Position numbers and translations under genes: made by a program. 64,000 nucleotides of DNA, taken from positions 57,170 through 121,169 of the forward strand of contig DGAG01000002.1 in assembly GCA_002382325.1 (NCBI GenBank). Reading direction: 5' to 3'. Source of the DNA: Epsilonproteobacteria bacterium UBA4036 (GTDB taxonomy: Bacteria; Campylobacterota; Campylobacteria; Campylobacterales; Arcobacteraceae). Within the stretch, counting starts at the first letter, position 1, and each line of letters starts with the position of its first letter. The notes below the pieces were generated by a model. The model was not told the DNA's origin. It saw only the letters and a program-made list of their open reading frames with translations, and did no database searches. Shown here one piece after another: positions 16,954 to 25,901 of the stretch.

Positions 16954-17862
16954 TTATTTGTAATATAATTCAATGGCTGAAGAGAGGTTAAAAGCAAACA
17001 TTTCGATGAGTTGTACATCATTTTGAGACAGATTTTTATTGCAACTTAAATAGATAATATTTTCATTGCCACTTTCATCTTCATAGTAATTCACCATTCC
17101 CGCATCAAACTGCAAACTGCTTTTTAGTTTAATGGCTTTTTCAATTTGTTCAGCAACTTCGGGTTCTTTTAAGGAAAACTCTTCATAGCTAATACCTTCT
17201 AATTTTTTTGTAGCGGCTAAAATCATTTTCTCTTTTTTAATGATTTCAATAACTAAAGCTTCAAAGTTTTGACATCGTCCTTGTGAGTTTTCTGTAATGG
17301 TTTCCAAAAGTTTATTTAAAGCATTTTGTGCAAAATCAAACACCATTTTGTTCTCTTTAGGAGTTTCAATAGCAACTTTTTGACTCTCTAGCTCTTTTAA
17401 GTCTTTATAATTTCTAAGTGAAGTAATAACCGTAGTATAGAGTTTTTGTGCGGTTAATTCAGTTTTTTCTTTATAATCATTGATATCATATTGATCAATT
17501 ACCTCTTTTTCAGGAGCGTAACCGGGTTGACCTGTTCGCAAAACGATTCGTACAAATTTGTTGTTCAGTTCATTTCGTACATAATCCACAAACTCTAAAC
17601 CTGCGTTGTCATTTTCCATTACAACATCCAGTAAAATTAAGGCAATATCACTTTGAGCTTCCATAATTTCACGCGCTTGTGTTCCAGAATAAGCACTGAT
17701 AAACTCTAACTTCTTATTGTCAAACGTAATCCCATTTAAAACGGTATTTGTGATCGTGTGAACACTTTGTTCATCATCAACAATTAAGACTTTCCAAACC
17801 TCTTTTTGTGCCTGTTCGGTTTTACTTTTATTTGCAAACTTCATTGGGCTTTTCATGCTCAT
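16954..17862 (-). CDS. Response regulator with REC and DUF3369 domains
   Basis: N-terminal receiver domain: acidic pocket VDDE (about residues 29-32), phospho-acceptor Asp in LILLDVVMEND (near residue 78), and the conserved Lys in NDYKEKTE. The C-terminal half (about 165-302) matches the DUF3369 sensor-like domain found after REC in several bacteria. There is no DNA-binding domain. The diguanylate cyclase gene lies 15 bases upstream on the same strand, so phospho-signals and c-di-GMP may be linked (inference). Confidence 0.85.
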   Translation of the reverse strand: MSMKSPMKFANKSKTEQAQKEVWKVLIVDDEQSVHTITNTVLNGITFDNKKLEFISAYSGTQAREIMEAQSDIALILLDVVMENDNAGLEFVDYVRNELNNKFVRIVLRTGQPGYAPEKEVIDQYDINDYKEKTELTAQKLYTTVITSLRNYKDLKELESQKVAIETPKENKMVFDFAQNALNKLLETITENSQGRCQNFEALVIEIIKKEKMILAATKKLEGISYEEFSLKEPEVAEQIEKAIKLKSSLQFDAGMVNYYEDESGNENIIYLSCNKNLSQNDVQLIEMFAFNLSSAIELYYK

Positions 17863-17877
17863 AGACTCTTCCTTTTA

Positions 17878-19143
17878 TTATATTTCAAAACCATCATCAA
17901 ACATAATCTTCTCACGACCTGCTTTTTTTGCTTTATACATTAAGTCATCGGCATTATTAACAGCCGTATGATAACAATCATATTTTTCACGATAGGCAAC
18001 CCCTGCAGAAAATGTGATTTTAAATTTTAAATCTTTGTAGATAAAATTATTCTCTTCAATTATTTTCTTAATACGATACGCGTATTTCTTAACTTCTTCA
18101 ATGTCATCGTAAATAATAATCGAAACAAACTCTTCTCCGCCGTAGCGCACAATTATATCACCTTCTCGGGTTAATGCGTTCAATAAATTGGCAAAAGTTT
18201 TTAAAATGGTATCACCACACTCATGTCCATGATTATCATTAATGATTTTGAAATTATCAATATCAATAAAAATAATGGCATATTTGTTGTTAAAGATTTG
18301 ATATTGATTTTCTAATTTTTCAATCTCAACGTCATACGCACGTCGATTTAAAACCCCCGTTAAAAAATCAATATTGTTTTGCTTTTTAACATTGTGTAAA
18401 TCTTGTTGCAGTTTTTCAATGTGGTCTTGCATCGTAGCAAATTTGGATTGATTTTCAATAAGCTCTTCTTGTGAAGATTTCAAATTGTGTCCCAATTCAT
18501 AAATGGTGTCTATAAGTTTATTTTGCAGCAGCAAAAGCTCACGTCGTGAAGTTGATGAAAGTTCCAATTCATCGAGCTCTTTTTTAATTTTATTAATCTC
18601 TTGAAGAGAGTTACCACTTTGAATTAAAGAACGGTCAAAATACTTTGCCATAAGCTGCGTCAATTTAACTATATCCGACGTTTTATCTTTGATGACTTGT
18701 CGATCTTGTTCAATTCGCTCTTTAGATATGATTTTTAATTTATCAATGGTTCGTTTTTCAAGAATATCATCAGGAGAATCTTTAATTTGATTCACAATTT
18801 TTTTGATTTTTTCATCGATTTTATGGTCAATTGAGGGAGAAATTAATTCTTCTAAACTGCTGACGAAATAGTCTAAATTAGACAATTTTTTTACTTTACT
18901 TAATTTAATAAGCTCTTTAGTCAGTTCATAATAGGTATCAATTTTTTTATTTTTTATGTGATGTGCAGTAAAAACTTCACTGGAAAGAGTATCAAGCTCT
19001 TTTAATTCTCCAATTTTATCACGCCACTTAGCTGCTTGTCGGCTAAACTCTTTAGCATAGTGATTAGGAGTTGCGCTGATATTTTGTTTTTGTAATGTTC
19101 TTAATGTTGCTTTAACAATATCAAGTAAGTTCTCTGTTTGCAT
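17878..19143 (-). CDS. Diguanylate cyclase (GGDEF)
   Basis: Makes cyclic di-GMP from two GTP. The C-terminal GGDEF domain (about residues 255-415) has the active-site RYGGEEF and an inhibitory I-site RxxD (REGD) five residues before it, so product inhibition is expected. The N-terminal 240 residues are helical and coiled-coil rich with no membrane segment or known sensor domain, so the protein is probably cytoplasmic. It is the first gene of a pair with the REC-DUF3369 protein. Confidence 0.9.
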   Translation of the reverse strand: MQTENLLDIVKATLRTLQKQNISATPNHYAKEFSRQAAKWRDKIGELKELDTLSSEVFTAHHIKNKKIDTYYELTKELIKLSKVKKLSNLDYFVSSLEELISPSIDHKIDEKIKKIVNQIKDSPDDILEKRTIDKLKIISKERIEQDRQVIKDKTSDIVKLTQLMAKYFDRSLIQSGNSLQEINKIKKELDELELSSTSRRELLLLQNKLIDTIYELGHNLKSSQEELIENQSKFATMQDHIEKLQQDLHNVKKQNNIDFLTGVLNRRAYDVEIEKLENQYQIFNNKYAIIFIDIDNFKIINDNHGHECGDTILKTFANLLNALTREGDIIVRYGGEEFVSIIIYDDIEEVKKYAYRIKKIIEENNFIYKDLKFKITFSAGVAYREKYDCYHTAVNNADDLMYKAKKAGREKIMFDDGFEI

Positions 19144-19202
19144 TGATCTACTCTTATTTTATGAATAGAACGATTTTGCCCAAATAAGTTTTAATAAACA
19201 AT

Positions 19203-19237
19203 AAAAACAATTTATAAAAGAATTATAAATTGTTTTT
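19203..19237 (-). terminator. Terminator of the ribosomal protein operon
   Basis: 14-bp AT-rich stem 19203-19216 with 19224-19237, 7-base loop, located just after the infA stop and flanked by T-runs on both strands. It ends the S10/spc operon before the cyclase gene and would also stop rightward transcription. Confidence 0.7.
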
Positions 19238-19243
19238 TTGTTT

Positions 19244-19462
19244 CTATTTATACCTGTGAGTAATTCTACCCTTGTCTAAAGAGTAAGGTGTAATTTCTAC
19301 TTTTACTTTATCACTGGGTAAGATTTTAATGTAGTGCATTCTCATCTTTCCAGAAATATGACATAAAACTACATGACCATTATCTAATTCAACTCTAAAC
19401 ATTGCATTAGGTAAGGCCTCTATAACTTTACCGTCAATTACAATTACATCATCTTTTGCCAC
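19244..19462 (-). CDS. infA: Translation initiation factor IF-1
   Basis: 72-residue S1-fold factor that binds the 30S A site. The sequence MAKDDVIVIDGKVIEALPN and the RITHRYK tail are canonical. It is the last gene of the operon, 10 bases after map. The alpha-operon genes that follow infA in many bacteria (rpmJ, rpsM, rpsK, rpsD, rpoA, rplQ) are not here. Confidence 0.97.
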   Translation of the reverse strand: MAKDDVIVIDGKVIEALPNAMFRVELDNGHVVLCHISGKMRMHYIKILPSDKVKVEITPYSLDKGRITHRYK

Positions 19463-19472
19463 ATTTTTTCCT

Positions 19473-20234
19473 TTAATTTACTTCCGTTAAAATTACTGCT
19501 TTTCCGTTGATAACAGCAACTGTATGTTCATAATGACTTGTTCTTAAACCATCTTTTGAGACAACATCCCAATCATTGTCTAAGATAACTGGTTCTTGAT
19601 CTTTTTGACATATCATAGGTTCTAAACAAAAAACCATTCCATTTTTAATTTTTGGACCTGCTTTTACATTTGGAGTTTCTAAATAGTTTGGGATTTCAGG
19701 TTCACAGTGAGGTTTTCGTCCAATTCCATGTCCACAAAATCGAATAAGTGGCACATATCCTCTGGCTCGTATAAAATTCTCTATGGCTTTAGAGAGTTCT
19801 TTAAATCGCATTCCCTCTTTAATAATACCAATAGCATAATATAAAGCATCTTTTGAACAGGCAATTAATGCTTCATCCTCTTTTGAGATTTGTCCAATGG
19901 GCATTGTAATTGCCGCATCACCATACCAACCATCTATTTCACTTCCTATATCAATGCCTAAAATATCACCCTCTTTTAACACTGTATCACTTGGAATTCC
20001 GTGGATAATAACTTCATTTAAAGATGTGCAAATTGCATTTGGAAAGCCATATAAACCTTTAAAAGATGGTCTTGCCCCTAAAGATTGTAAAAAGTCTTCA
20101 CCCATTTTATCGACTTCAAGTAAAGTCATTCCGGATTTGACATTTTGTTGTAAGTAGTGTAGTGTCTTCGCAACAGCTTGTCCCGCTGTGCGAAGCTTTT
20201 CTATTTCATCTGTTTTTCTTAATGGAATTGCCAT
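19473..20234 (-). CDS. map: Methionine aminopeptidase type I
   Basis: Removes initiator Met from nascent proteins. 253 aa with the dinuclear-metal ligands in IDIGSEIDGWYGDAA (two Asp), CGHGIGRKPHCEPEIP (His), FCLEPM (Glu) and YEHTVAV (Glu). It lies 5 bases after secY in the operon, its usual place. Confidence 0.96.
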   Translation of the reverse strand: MAIPLRKTDEIEKLRTAGQAVAKTLHYLQQNVKSGMTLLEVDKMGEDFLQSLGARPSFKGLYGFPNAICTSLNEVIIHGIPSDTVLKEGDILGIDIGSEIDGWYGDAAITMPIGQISKEDEALIACSKDALYYAIGIIKEGMRFKELSKAIENFIRARGYVPLIRFCGHGIGRKPHCEPEIPNYLETPNVKAGPKIKNGMVFCLEPMICQKDQEPVILDNDWDVVSKDGLRTSHYEHTVAVINGKAVILTEVN

Positions 20235-20239
20235 AAGTT

Positions 20240-21502
20240 TTACAAACCAACTGCACTTAATGTATCATATTTATTCATATACTGTTGTGCTTCAATTTTT
20301 CTCATGGTATCAATTGCAACTTGTACAACGATTAAAACGGCTACCCCACCAAAATAAAATGGAACGCCCATGGCTTTTACAATTAACCAAGGAACCGTTG
20401 AAATGGCTGCTAAGTAAAGAGCTCCCCAAAAAGTGAGTCGCCCAGCAATATCATTTAAAAATTCAGCCGTGCTTCCGCCTGGTCTGACACCAGGAATAAA
20501 TCCACCTTGTTTTTTCAAGTTCTCTGAAATATCTTTTGCATTAAATGTAATGGATGCATAAAAGAATGCAAAAAAGACGACAAATAAGAACATAAAAATA
20601 TTAAAGGTATACGAACTTGGATTTAAAAAGTCTGCAATAGCCACTAAAATTTTGTTTTGACTTCCTTGCAAAATTGTTGCTGGAAACATTAAAATCGCAC
20701 TGGCAAAAATGGCAGGAATAACTCCTGAAAGGTTCACTTTGATTGGAATATAATTCATCACACGTTTGTTTTGATTTTGCATCATTACTTTTCGTGAATA
20801 TGAAACAGGAACTCTTCGCTCCCCTAATTCAACGTAAATAATCGCCCCAACTGTTCCTAAAATAACAATTAAAATACCTATAACAACCAAGAAACTCATT
20901 TGTCCATTGTTCACTAAATCAATGGTTCCACCAATGGCACTTGGAATAGCTGAAACAATACCTGCAAAAATAATCAATGAAATACCGTTTCCAATCCCTT
21001 TTTGTGTGATTTGTTCACCAATCCACATTAAAAGCATGGTTCCTGTTAACATAGAAATTGCTGATACTGCAACAAAGGTATTCATATCAATTGAAATGGC
21101 ACCTTGTCCACTTTGTCCTGTTAAAGAGTTTAAACCCATTGAAACACCCACGGCTTGAATGAGGGTAATAACAACGGTAGTATATCGGATGATTTGCATA
21201 TATTTTTGCATCCCATCTCTCTCTTTTTTCATTTTACCAAGACCTGGGAAAGTTGCAGCTAGAAGTTCCATAATAATAGAAGCAGTAATGTAAGGCATAA
21301 TACCTAATGAGATAATACTTAATCTTTCGATTGCATTTCCACTAAACATATTGACAAGACCTAATGCATTGTTTGCATTTGAATCAAAAAACTCTTTCAC
21401 GACGTCAATATTCACTCCAGGAACTGGCACATATGCCAGTAACCTGTAGAGAAAAATAAAGCCTAACGTAATAAGAATCTTATTTATTAGATCTTTACTC
21501 AT
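20240..21502 (-). CDS. secY: Preprotein translocase subunit SecY
   Basis: Central channel of the Sec translocon, with ten membrane helices in 420 aa. Recognisable segments are YVPVPGVN near the N-terminus, the LGIMPYITASIIMEL plug/pore region and KKQGGFIPGVRPG before helix 8. The gene is one base after rplO. Confidence 0.97.
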   Translation of the reverse strand: MSKDLINKILITLGFIFLYRLLAYVPVPGVNIDVVKEFFDSNANNALGLVNMFSGNAIERLSIISLGIMPYITASIIMELLAATFPGLGKMKKERDGMQKYMQIIRYTTVVITLIQAVGVSMGLNSLTGQSGQGAISIDMNTFVAVSAISMLTGTMLLMWIGEQITQKGIGNGISLIIFAGIVSAIPSAIGGTIDLVNNGQMSFLVVIGILIVILGTVGAIIYVELGERRVPVSYSRKVMMQNQNKRVMNYIPIKVNLSGVIPAIFASAILMFPATILQGSQNKILVAIADFLNPSSYTFNIFMFLFVVFFAFFYASITFNAKDISENLKKQGGFIPGVRPGGSTAEFLNDIAGRLTFWGALYLAAISTVPWLIVKAMGVPFYFGGVAVLIVVQVAIDTMRKIEAQQYMNKYDTLSAVGL

Positions 21503-21503
21503 C

Positions 21504-21902
21504 TTAGTTTCCAGTAGTTGTTATGTTTTCGTCTTTAATTTTAGAAGCTAAATCTTTTGCAGCTGCACCAATTAATTTAACTTTTACAACTGATTTAGAT
21601 AATTTATACACTGATTTAATAGAATCTAATGTGATTTCATTAAGTTCAGCGACTTGTTTAACTTTATCAACATTAATAGAGTACGGTTTAACTACTCTAG
21701 AAAAGAAACCAACTTTTGGAAGTCTTCTGTGAAGGGGTTGTTGACCACCTTCAAATCCTCTTTTGATTTTATAACCAGATCGTGCTTTTTGACCTTTGTT
21801 ACCTTTTCCTGCAGTTTTACCTGTACCGCTACCTTGACCTCGACCAATTCGTTTGGTGTTTTTTGTACTACCAATTGCCGGTTGTAAGTTTTCTAATGTC
21901 AT
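21504..21902 (-). CDS. rplO: 50S ribosomal protein L15
   Basis: 132 aa. The basic, glycine-rich N-terminus (RIGRGQGSGTGKTAGKGNKG) and the GFEGGQQPLHRRLPKVGF motif are diagnostic. It follows rpsE directly; the rpmD (L30) gene normally between them is missing. Confidence 0.96.
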   Translation of the reverse strand: MTLENLQPAIGSTKNTKRIGRGQGSGTGKTAGKGNKGQKARSGYKIKRGFEGGQQPLHRRLPKVGFFSRVVKPYSINVDKVKQVAELNEITLDSIKSVYKLSKSVVKVKLIGAAAKDLASKIKDENITTTGN

Positions 21903-21906
21903 ACGT

Positions 21907-22350
21907 CTATCCTTTAATTCTTGCTAATGCTTCAACAGTAGCTTGTACAAGGTTATTTGGATTGTTTGAACCAAGTGATTTTGCAATAATATCTTTAACT
22001 CCAGAAAGCTCAAGAACAGGTCTTGCAGCTCCTCCAGCGATTAGCCCAGTACCCTCAGATGCTGGTTTAAGTAAGATTCTACTTGCATTGTATTTGTGTT
22101 CAATGTCGTGTGCAATGGTGGTACCTTTGATTGAAACAGACACCAAGCTTTTAAACGCGTCATCCAATGCTTTTTTAATCGCATCTGGAACTTCTTTTGC
22201 TTTACCTGTACCAAATCCAACAGTACCGTTTTTGTCACCAACAACAACTAAAGCTGTAAATCTGAATCTTCGTCCACCTTTAACAACTTTTGTAACTCTT
22301 CCGATTTTAACGATTGCTTCTTGAAAGTCTTCTCTATTTACTGCCATCAT
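21907..22350 (-). CDS. rpsE: 30S ribosomal protein S5
   Basis: 147 aa with the S5 double-stranded-RNA-binding fold: VTKVVKGGRRFRFTALVVVGD and the C-terminal GLIAGGAARPVLELSG motif. Two ATG codons lie together at the start (22350 and 22347); AAGG fits either. It is 6 bases after rplR. Confidence 0.96.
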   Translation of the reverse strand: MMAVNREDFQEAIVKIGRVTKVVKGGRRFRFTALVVVGDKNGTVGFGTGKAKEVPDAIKKALDDAFKSLVSVSIKGTTIAHDIEHKYNASRILLKPASEGTGLIAGGAARPVLELSGVKDIIAKSLGSNNPNNLVQATVEALARIKG

Positions 22351-22356
22351 TAACCC

Positions 22357-22716
22357 TTATAATTTGATACCGTTATCTCTTAGTGCGTCAGCGAATGCTG
22401 CAACTACACCATGATAAAGGTAACCGTTTTTATCAAATACAACTTTTTCAATTTTAGCAGCTTTTAAGCTCTCAGCAAAAGCAGCTCCCACTTTAGTTGC
22501 ATTCTCTTTACTTACATTTAAATTTAAAGCTTTTGAGTTTACAGATGCTAAAGTAACACCTTCTACATCATTGATTGCTTGTGCACTTAAATACCTATTA
22601 GATTTGAAAATTGTAACTCTTGGCATTTCAGACGTACCAGAAATTTTTCCTCTAACTCTTTTTTTTCTTTTAATTCTTAATGAATTTTTCTTTGCTAAAT
22701 CTTTTGCTCTACTCAT
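22357..22716 (-). CDS. rplR: 50S ribosomal protein L18
   Basis: 119 aa 5S-rRNA-binding protein: basic RIKRKKRVRGKISGT start, RVTIFKSNRYLSAQ, and the YHGVVAAFADALRDNGIKL end typical of bacterial L18. It sits between rplF and rpsE as usual. Confidence 0.96.
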   Translation of the reverse strand: MSRAKDLAKKNSLRIKRKKRVRGKISGTSEMPRVTIFKSNRYLSAQAINDVEGVTLASVNSKALNLNVSKENATKVGAAFAESLKAAKIEKVVFDKNGYLYHGVVAAFADALRDNGIKL

Positions 22717-22726
22717 TACTTACACC

Positions 22727-23263
22727 TTACTTTTTAGCGGTTTTTCCGGCTTTTCTGATGATAACTTCATCAGTATATTTAACACCTTTACCTTTGTAAG
22801 GTTCTGGTTTTCTAAAGCCTCTAATGATTGCAGCAGTTTGACCAACTTGTTGTTTATCTGCACCTGTTACACTGATAATGTTTTTTTCTACGGCAATTTC
22901 AATTCCTGCAGGAATTTCAAAATTAATAGGGTGAGAGTAACCAAGTTGTAACTCTAAAACATTTCCTTTTACAGCAGCTCTGTAACCAACACCGTTGATT
23001 TCTAAAGATTTTTTAAATCCTTGATCTAAACCAAAAATTGCATTGTTAGTTAACGCTCTGTATGTTCCCCAGAATGCTGAAGATTCTTTATCTTCACCTT
23101 TTCTAGTAAATACAACATTTCCATCAACAACTTCAACGTCCACTCTACCGTGTGTTGGGATTGTTGCAGATTTGTTCCCTTTTTTTACTGTGATAGTTGT
23201 TCCATCAACTGTTACTTCAATTCCTTTTGGAATAGCTACTGGTTGTTTTCCAATTCTAGACAT
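22727..23263 (-). CDS. rplF: 50S ribosomal protein L6
   Basis: 178 aa, MSRIGKQPVAIPKG start and the C-terminal motif PEPYKGKGVKYTDEVIIRKAGKT (the conserved GKG(I/V) region). Two similar L6 domains are evident. The gene is 9 bases after rpsH. Confidence 0.97.
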   Translation of the reverse strand: MSRIGKQPVAIPKGIEVTVDGTTITVKKGNKSATIPTHGRVDVEVVDGNVVFTRKGEDKESSAFWGTYRALTNNAIFGLDQGFKKSLEINGVGYRAAVKGNVLELQLGYSHPINFEIPAGIEIAVEKNIISVTGADKQQVGQTAAIIRGFRKPEPYKGKGVKYTDEVIIRKAGKTAKK

Positions 23264-23272
23264 TACTAACTC

Positions 23273-23671
23273 CTACCATACAGTACATAAAACTTCGCCA
23301 CCAACATTAGCAGCATAAGCTTCATCATTTGAAATAACACCTTTATTGGTGCTTACTACGATTGTACCGTATCCATTTTTAAAAGATTTTAACTCAGAAG
23401 CGTTTTTATAAACTCGTCTTCCTGGTGTTGAAATTCTTTTAATTTCATTAATAACTGATTTCTCTTTGTCATCATACTTCAAGGTTACTTGAATCGTTTT
23501 TTTGTTGTTTTTTTCTTCAATAACTTTGAAGCCACTGATATACTCTTTTTTCTCTAAAACTGTAAGTACACCAACAACTGTGTTAGAATGTAATAATGTT
23601 GCAACTTCTAATTTTCGAAGTGCAGCATTTCTAATTCTAGTCAAAGCATCTGCGATTATATCATTCATCAT
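23273..23671 (-). CDS. rpsH: 30S ribosomal protein S8
   Basis: 132 aa, start NDIIADALTRIRNA and end GYGTIVVSTNKGVISNDEA with the terminal GGEVLCTVW, as in all bacterial S8. Two tandem ATG codons (23671, 23668) leave the first residue uncertain. In other bacteria S8 represses the spc operon by binding L5-region mRNA; not tested here. Confidence 0.96.
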   Translation of the reverse strand: MMNDIIADALTRIRNAALRKLEVATLLHSNTVVGVLTVLEKKEYISGFKVIEEKNNKKTIQVTLKYDDKEKSVINEIKRISTPGRRVYKNASELKSFKNGYGTIVVSTNKGVISNDEAYAANVGGEVLCTVW

Positions 23672-23684
23672 AGCTTTTTATCTC

Positions 23685-23870
23685 CTACCAACTAGCTTTT
23701 CTAACACCAGGTAATAAACCTTCGTTAGCCATTTTTCTTAAACACACTCTACAAAGACCAAAATCTCTGTAAACTGAGTGTGGTCGACCACAAACTGAAC
23801 ATCTTGTATACGCTCTTGTAGAGAACTTTGGAGTTCTCTGTTGCTTAGCAATCATAGATTTCTTTGCCAT
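23685..23870 (-). CDS. rpsZ: 30S ribosomal protein S14, zinc-binding type Z
   Basis: 61 aa short-form S14 with two CxxC pairs, CSVCGRPH and CRVCLR, which bind zinc. It overlaps the end of rplE by one base. The short Cys-containing form is the usual one in Campylobacterota. Confidence 0.96.
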   Translation of the reverse strand: MAKKSMIAKQQRTPKFSTRAYTRCSVCGRPHSVYRDFGLCRVCLRKMANEGLLPGVRKASW

Positions 23871-24418
23871 TACACTCTTCCTTTTGTAAATGGAATTCCA
23901 ACAAGCTCAAGTAATCTGAATGCTTCTTTATCAGAGTCTGTACTTGTAGTAATTGAAATATTCATACCGTGTGTTTTGATAATGTCATCATACACAACTT
24001 CTGGAAACATTAATTGCTCATCAAGACCAAAGTTAAAGTTTCCTCTACCGTCAAAACCATTTTTGTTAAGACCACTGAAGTCTTTTACTCTTGGAAGTGC
24101 GATTGAACAAAGTTTATCTACAAAGTTATACATTTGCTCACCTCTTAGTGTTACTTTAACACCTACAGGCATACCTTCTCTTACTTTAAATCCAGCAACT
24201 GATTTTTTAGCAATAATTTGAATTGCTTTTTGTCCTGCAATTAAAGAGATAGTATCTTGAATATTTTGCATCAATTTACTGTCTTTCATCGCTTCACCCG
24301 CACCAACAGAGATAACCACTTTTTCTAACTTAGCAGTTAACATTTTGTTTTTTGGGAATTCCGCTTCTAAAGCAGGTTTAATCTCTGCTTTATATCTTTC
24401 GTATAGTCTAGCTGCCAT
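23870..24418 (-). CDS. rplE: 50S ribosomal protein L5
   Basis: 182 aa 5S-rRNA-binding protein with the VVISVGAGEAMKDSK and DEQLMFPEVVYDDI segments. Start placed at ATG 24418 (MAARLYERYK), because AAGGTG sits 8 bases before it; an in-frame GTG at 24427 overlaps that site. It lies one base after rplX. Confidence 0.95.
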   Translation of the reverse strand: MAARLYERYKAEIKPALEAEFPKNKMLTAKLEKVVISVGAGEAMKDSKLMQNIQDTISLIAGQKAIQIIAKKSVAGFKVREGMPVGVKVTLRGEQMYNFVDKLCSIALPRVKDFSGLNKNGFDGRGNFNFGLDEQLMFPEVVYDDIIKTHGMNISITTSTDSDKEAFRLLELVGIPFTKGRV

Positions 24419-24419
24419 C

Positions 24420-24659
24420 TTATTCACCTTCTACTTTTGCTACATTTGAGATATCAATTGGCATCTCTTTGTTTACAAAACCACCATTTGGGTTTTTGTC
24501 TTGATCAGGTTTAACCGTTTTTTTAGCAACTTTACACCCTGAAACAATAACTTTACCTTTTGAAGGAAGTACAGCTAAAACCTCTCCAGTTTTACCTTTA
24601 TCGTCACCTGTGATAATTTTTACAGTATCACCTTTTTTAATTTTATATTTAATTGCCAT
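24420..24659 (-). CDS. rplX: 50S ribosomal protein L24
   Basis: 79 aa with the KOW motif (KKGDTVKIITGDDKGKTGEV) at residues 8-27. Short but typical of the group; it lies 2 bases after rplN. Confidence 0.95.
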   Translation of the reverse strand: MAIKYKIKKGDTVKIITGDDKGKTGEVLAVLPSKGKVIVSGCKVAKKTVKPDQDKNPNGGFVNKEMPIDISNVAKVEGE

Positions 24660-24661
24660 AA

Positions 24662-25030
24662 TTATAATACCTCCGGAGCAAGTGAAACAATTTTCATGAA
24701 GTTTTTATATCGAACTTCTCTTGCCACAGGTCCAAAAATCCGTGTTCCTACTGGTTCTCTTTTTGCATCAAGAATAACCGCTGCATTGTCATCAAATCGG
24801 ATTAAAGAACCATTTTCTCTGTGGATTTCTTTATGAGTTCGAACAACTACAGCTTTAACAACTTGACCTTTTTTGATTTTACCTGTTGGAATCGCTTTTT
24901 TAACTGAAGCAACAATAACATCACCAACTGATGCGTATCTTCTTTTAGATCCACCAAGTACTTTAATACACATGATCTCTTTTGCACCAGTGTTATCAGC
25001 TACATTTAATCTTGTAAAACTTTGAATCAT
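24662..25030 (-). CDS. rplN: 50S ribosomal protein L14
   Basis: 122 aa, start MIQSFTRLNVADNTGAKEI and the RIFGPVAREVR motif are invariant L14 signatures. It overlaps rpsQ by one base. Confidence 0.97.
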   Translation of the reverse strand: MIQSFTRLNVADNTGAKEIMCIKVLGGSKRRYASVGDVIVASVKKAIPTGKIKKGQVVKAVVVRTHKEIHRENGSLIRFDDNAAVILDAKREPVGTRIFGPVAREVRYKNFMKIVSLAPEVL

Positions 25031-25284
25031 TATTTAACTCCTGTAGCTACAATTGTCTTTAATCTAAAAGATTTAGTTTTAGAAAGAGGTCGACACTCAA
25101 TAGCAACAACCGTATCACCTTCATTTAACTCATTTTTTTCATCATGAACTAAATATTTTTTAAATCTTTTTACAGTCTTATGGTATTTTGGGTGTAAAAC
25201 TTGTCGTGTTACTAAAACTGAAACTGTTTTATCACCTGATCTTTTTACCACTACACCTTGAATCTCTCTTTTATGCGTACTCAT
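25030..25284 (-). CDS. rpsQ: 30S ribosomal protein S17
   Basis: 84 aa OB-fold protein. KREIQGVVVKRSGDKTVSVLV and ECRPLSKTKSFRL are diagnostic. It is 11 bases after rpmC. Confidence 0.96.
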   Translation of the reverse strand: MSTHKREIQGVVVKRSGDKTVSVLVTRQVLHPKYHKTVKRFKKYLVHDEKNELNEGDTVVAIECRPLSKTKSFRLKTIVATGVK

Positions 25285-25295
25285 ATCTTAGATCC

Positions 25296-25487
25296 TTAGT
25301 TAGCTTTTGCTGCAGTAATAGCTGTTTGAATTCTTGCGATATCTTTTTTTACCACGTTTAATTCAGATGTATTTGTCAACTGCATAGTTTTTAGCTTAGC
25401 TTTTAATTCAAAAAGAAGCACCTTTTTCTCTTTTAACAACTCATTTAGCTCTTGTAAGCTTTTTGTATTAATATCAGTATATTTCAT
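25296..25487 (-). CDS. rpmC: 50S ribosomal protein L29
   Basis: 63 aa, two-helix protein (ELNELLKEKKVLLFELKAKL). ATG at 25487 (MKYTDI) is preferred over an in-frame GTG two codons earlier; neither has a strong ribosome site, as expected for a start lying inside the end of rplP (14-base overlap, translational coupling). Confidence 0.93.
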   Translation of the reverse strand: MKYTDINTKSLQELNELLKEKKVLLFELKAKLKTMQLTNTSELNVVKKDIARIQTAITAAKAN

Positions 25488-25899
25488 TTTCACTATCTTT
25501 TGTTACAATTTTAGTTTTAAATGGAAGTTTGTGCATAGCAAGTGTTAATGCTTCTCGTGAAAGCTCTTCACCAACACCAGCCATCTCAAAACAAATTCGC
25601 CCTGGCTTGATATTCATAACCCATTTATCAACTCCACCTTTACCTTTACCCATTCTTGTTTCTAATGGTTTAGCAGTAAGTGGTTTATCTGGGAACACCA
25701 TAATCCAAACTTTCGCTTGTCTTTTAACTTTTCTAGTCATTGCAACCCTTGCGGCTTCAATTTGTCTAGAATCGATTCTTCCGTGTTCTAAAGCTTTAAT
25801 TCCAAAATCCCCGTATGCAAGAGAGTTTCCGCTTGACGCTTTCCCTCTGTTTCTACCCTTCATTTGTTTTCTGTATTTCGTTCTTTTAGGCATTAACAT
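25474..25899 (-). CDS. rplP: 50S ribosomal protein L16
   Basis: 141 aa, start MLMPKRTKYRKQMKGRNRG matches the MLxPKRTK start of the family, and GAGGT is spaced correctly for ATG 25899 rather than the second ATG. KPLETRMGKGKGGVDKWV is the conserved arginine-bearing loop. Confidence 0.96.
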   Translation of the reverse strand: MLMPKRTKYRKQMKGRNRGKASSGNSLAYGDFGIKALEHGRIDSRQIEAARVAMTRKVKRQAKVWIMVFPDKPLTAKPLETRMGKGKGGVDKWVMNIKPGRICFEMAGVGEELSREALTLAMHKLPFKTKIVTKDSENEIY

Positions 25900-25901
25900 A
25901 A

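Noticed and set aside
24419..24427. GTG start of rplE giving three extra residues
   Set aside because: The Shine-Dalgarno AAGGTG overlaps that GTG and is correctly spaced for ATG 24418.
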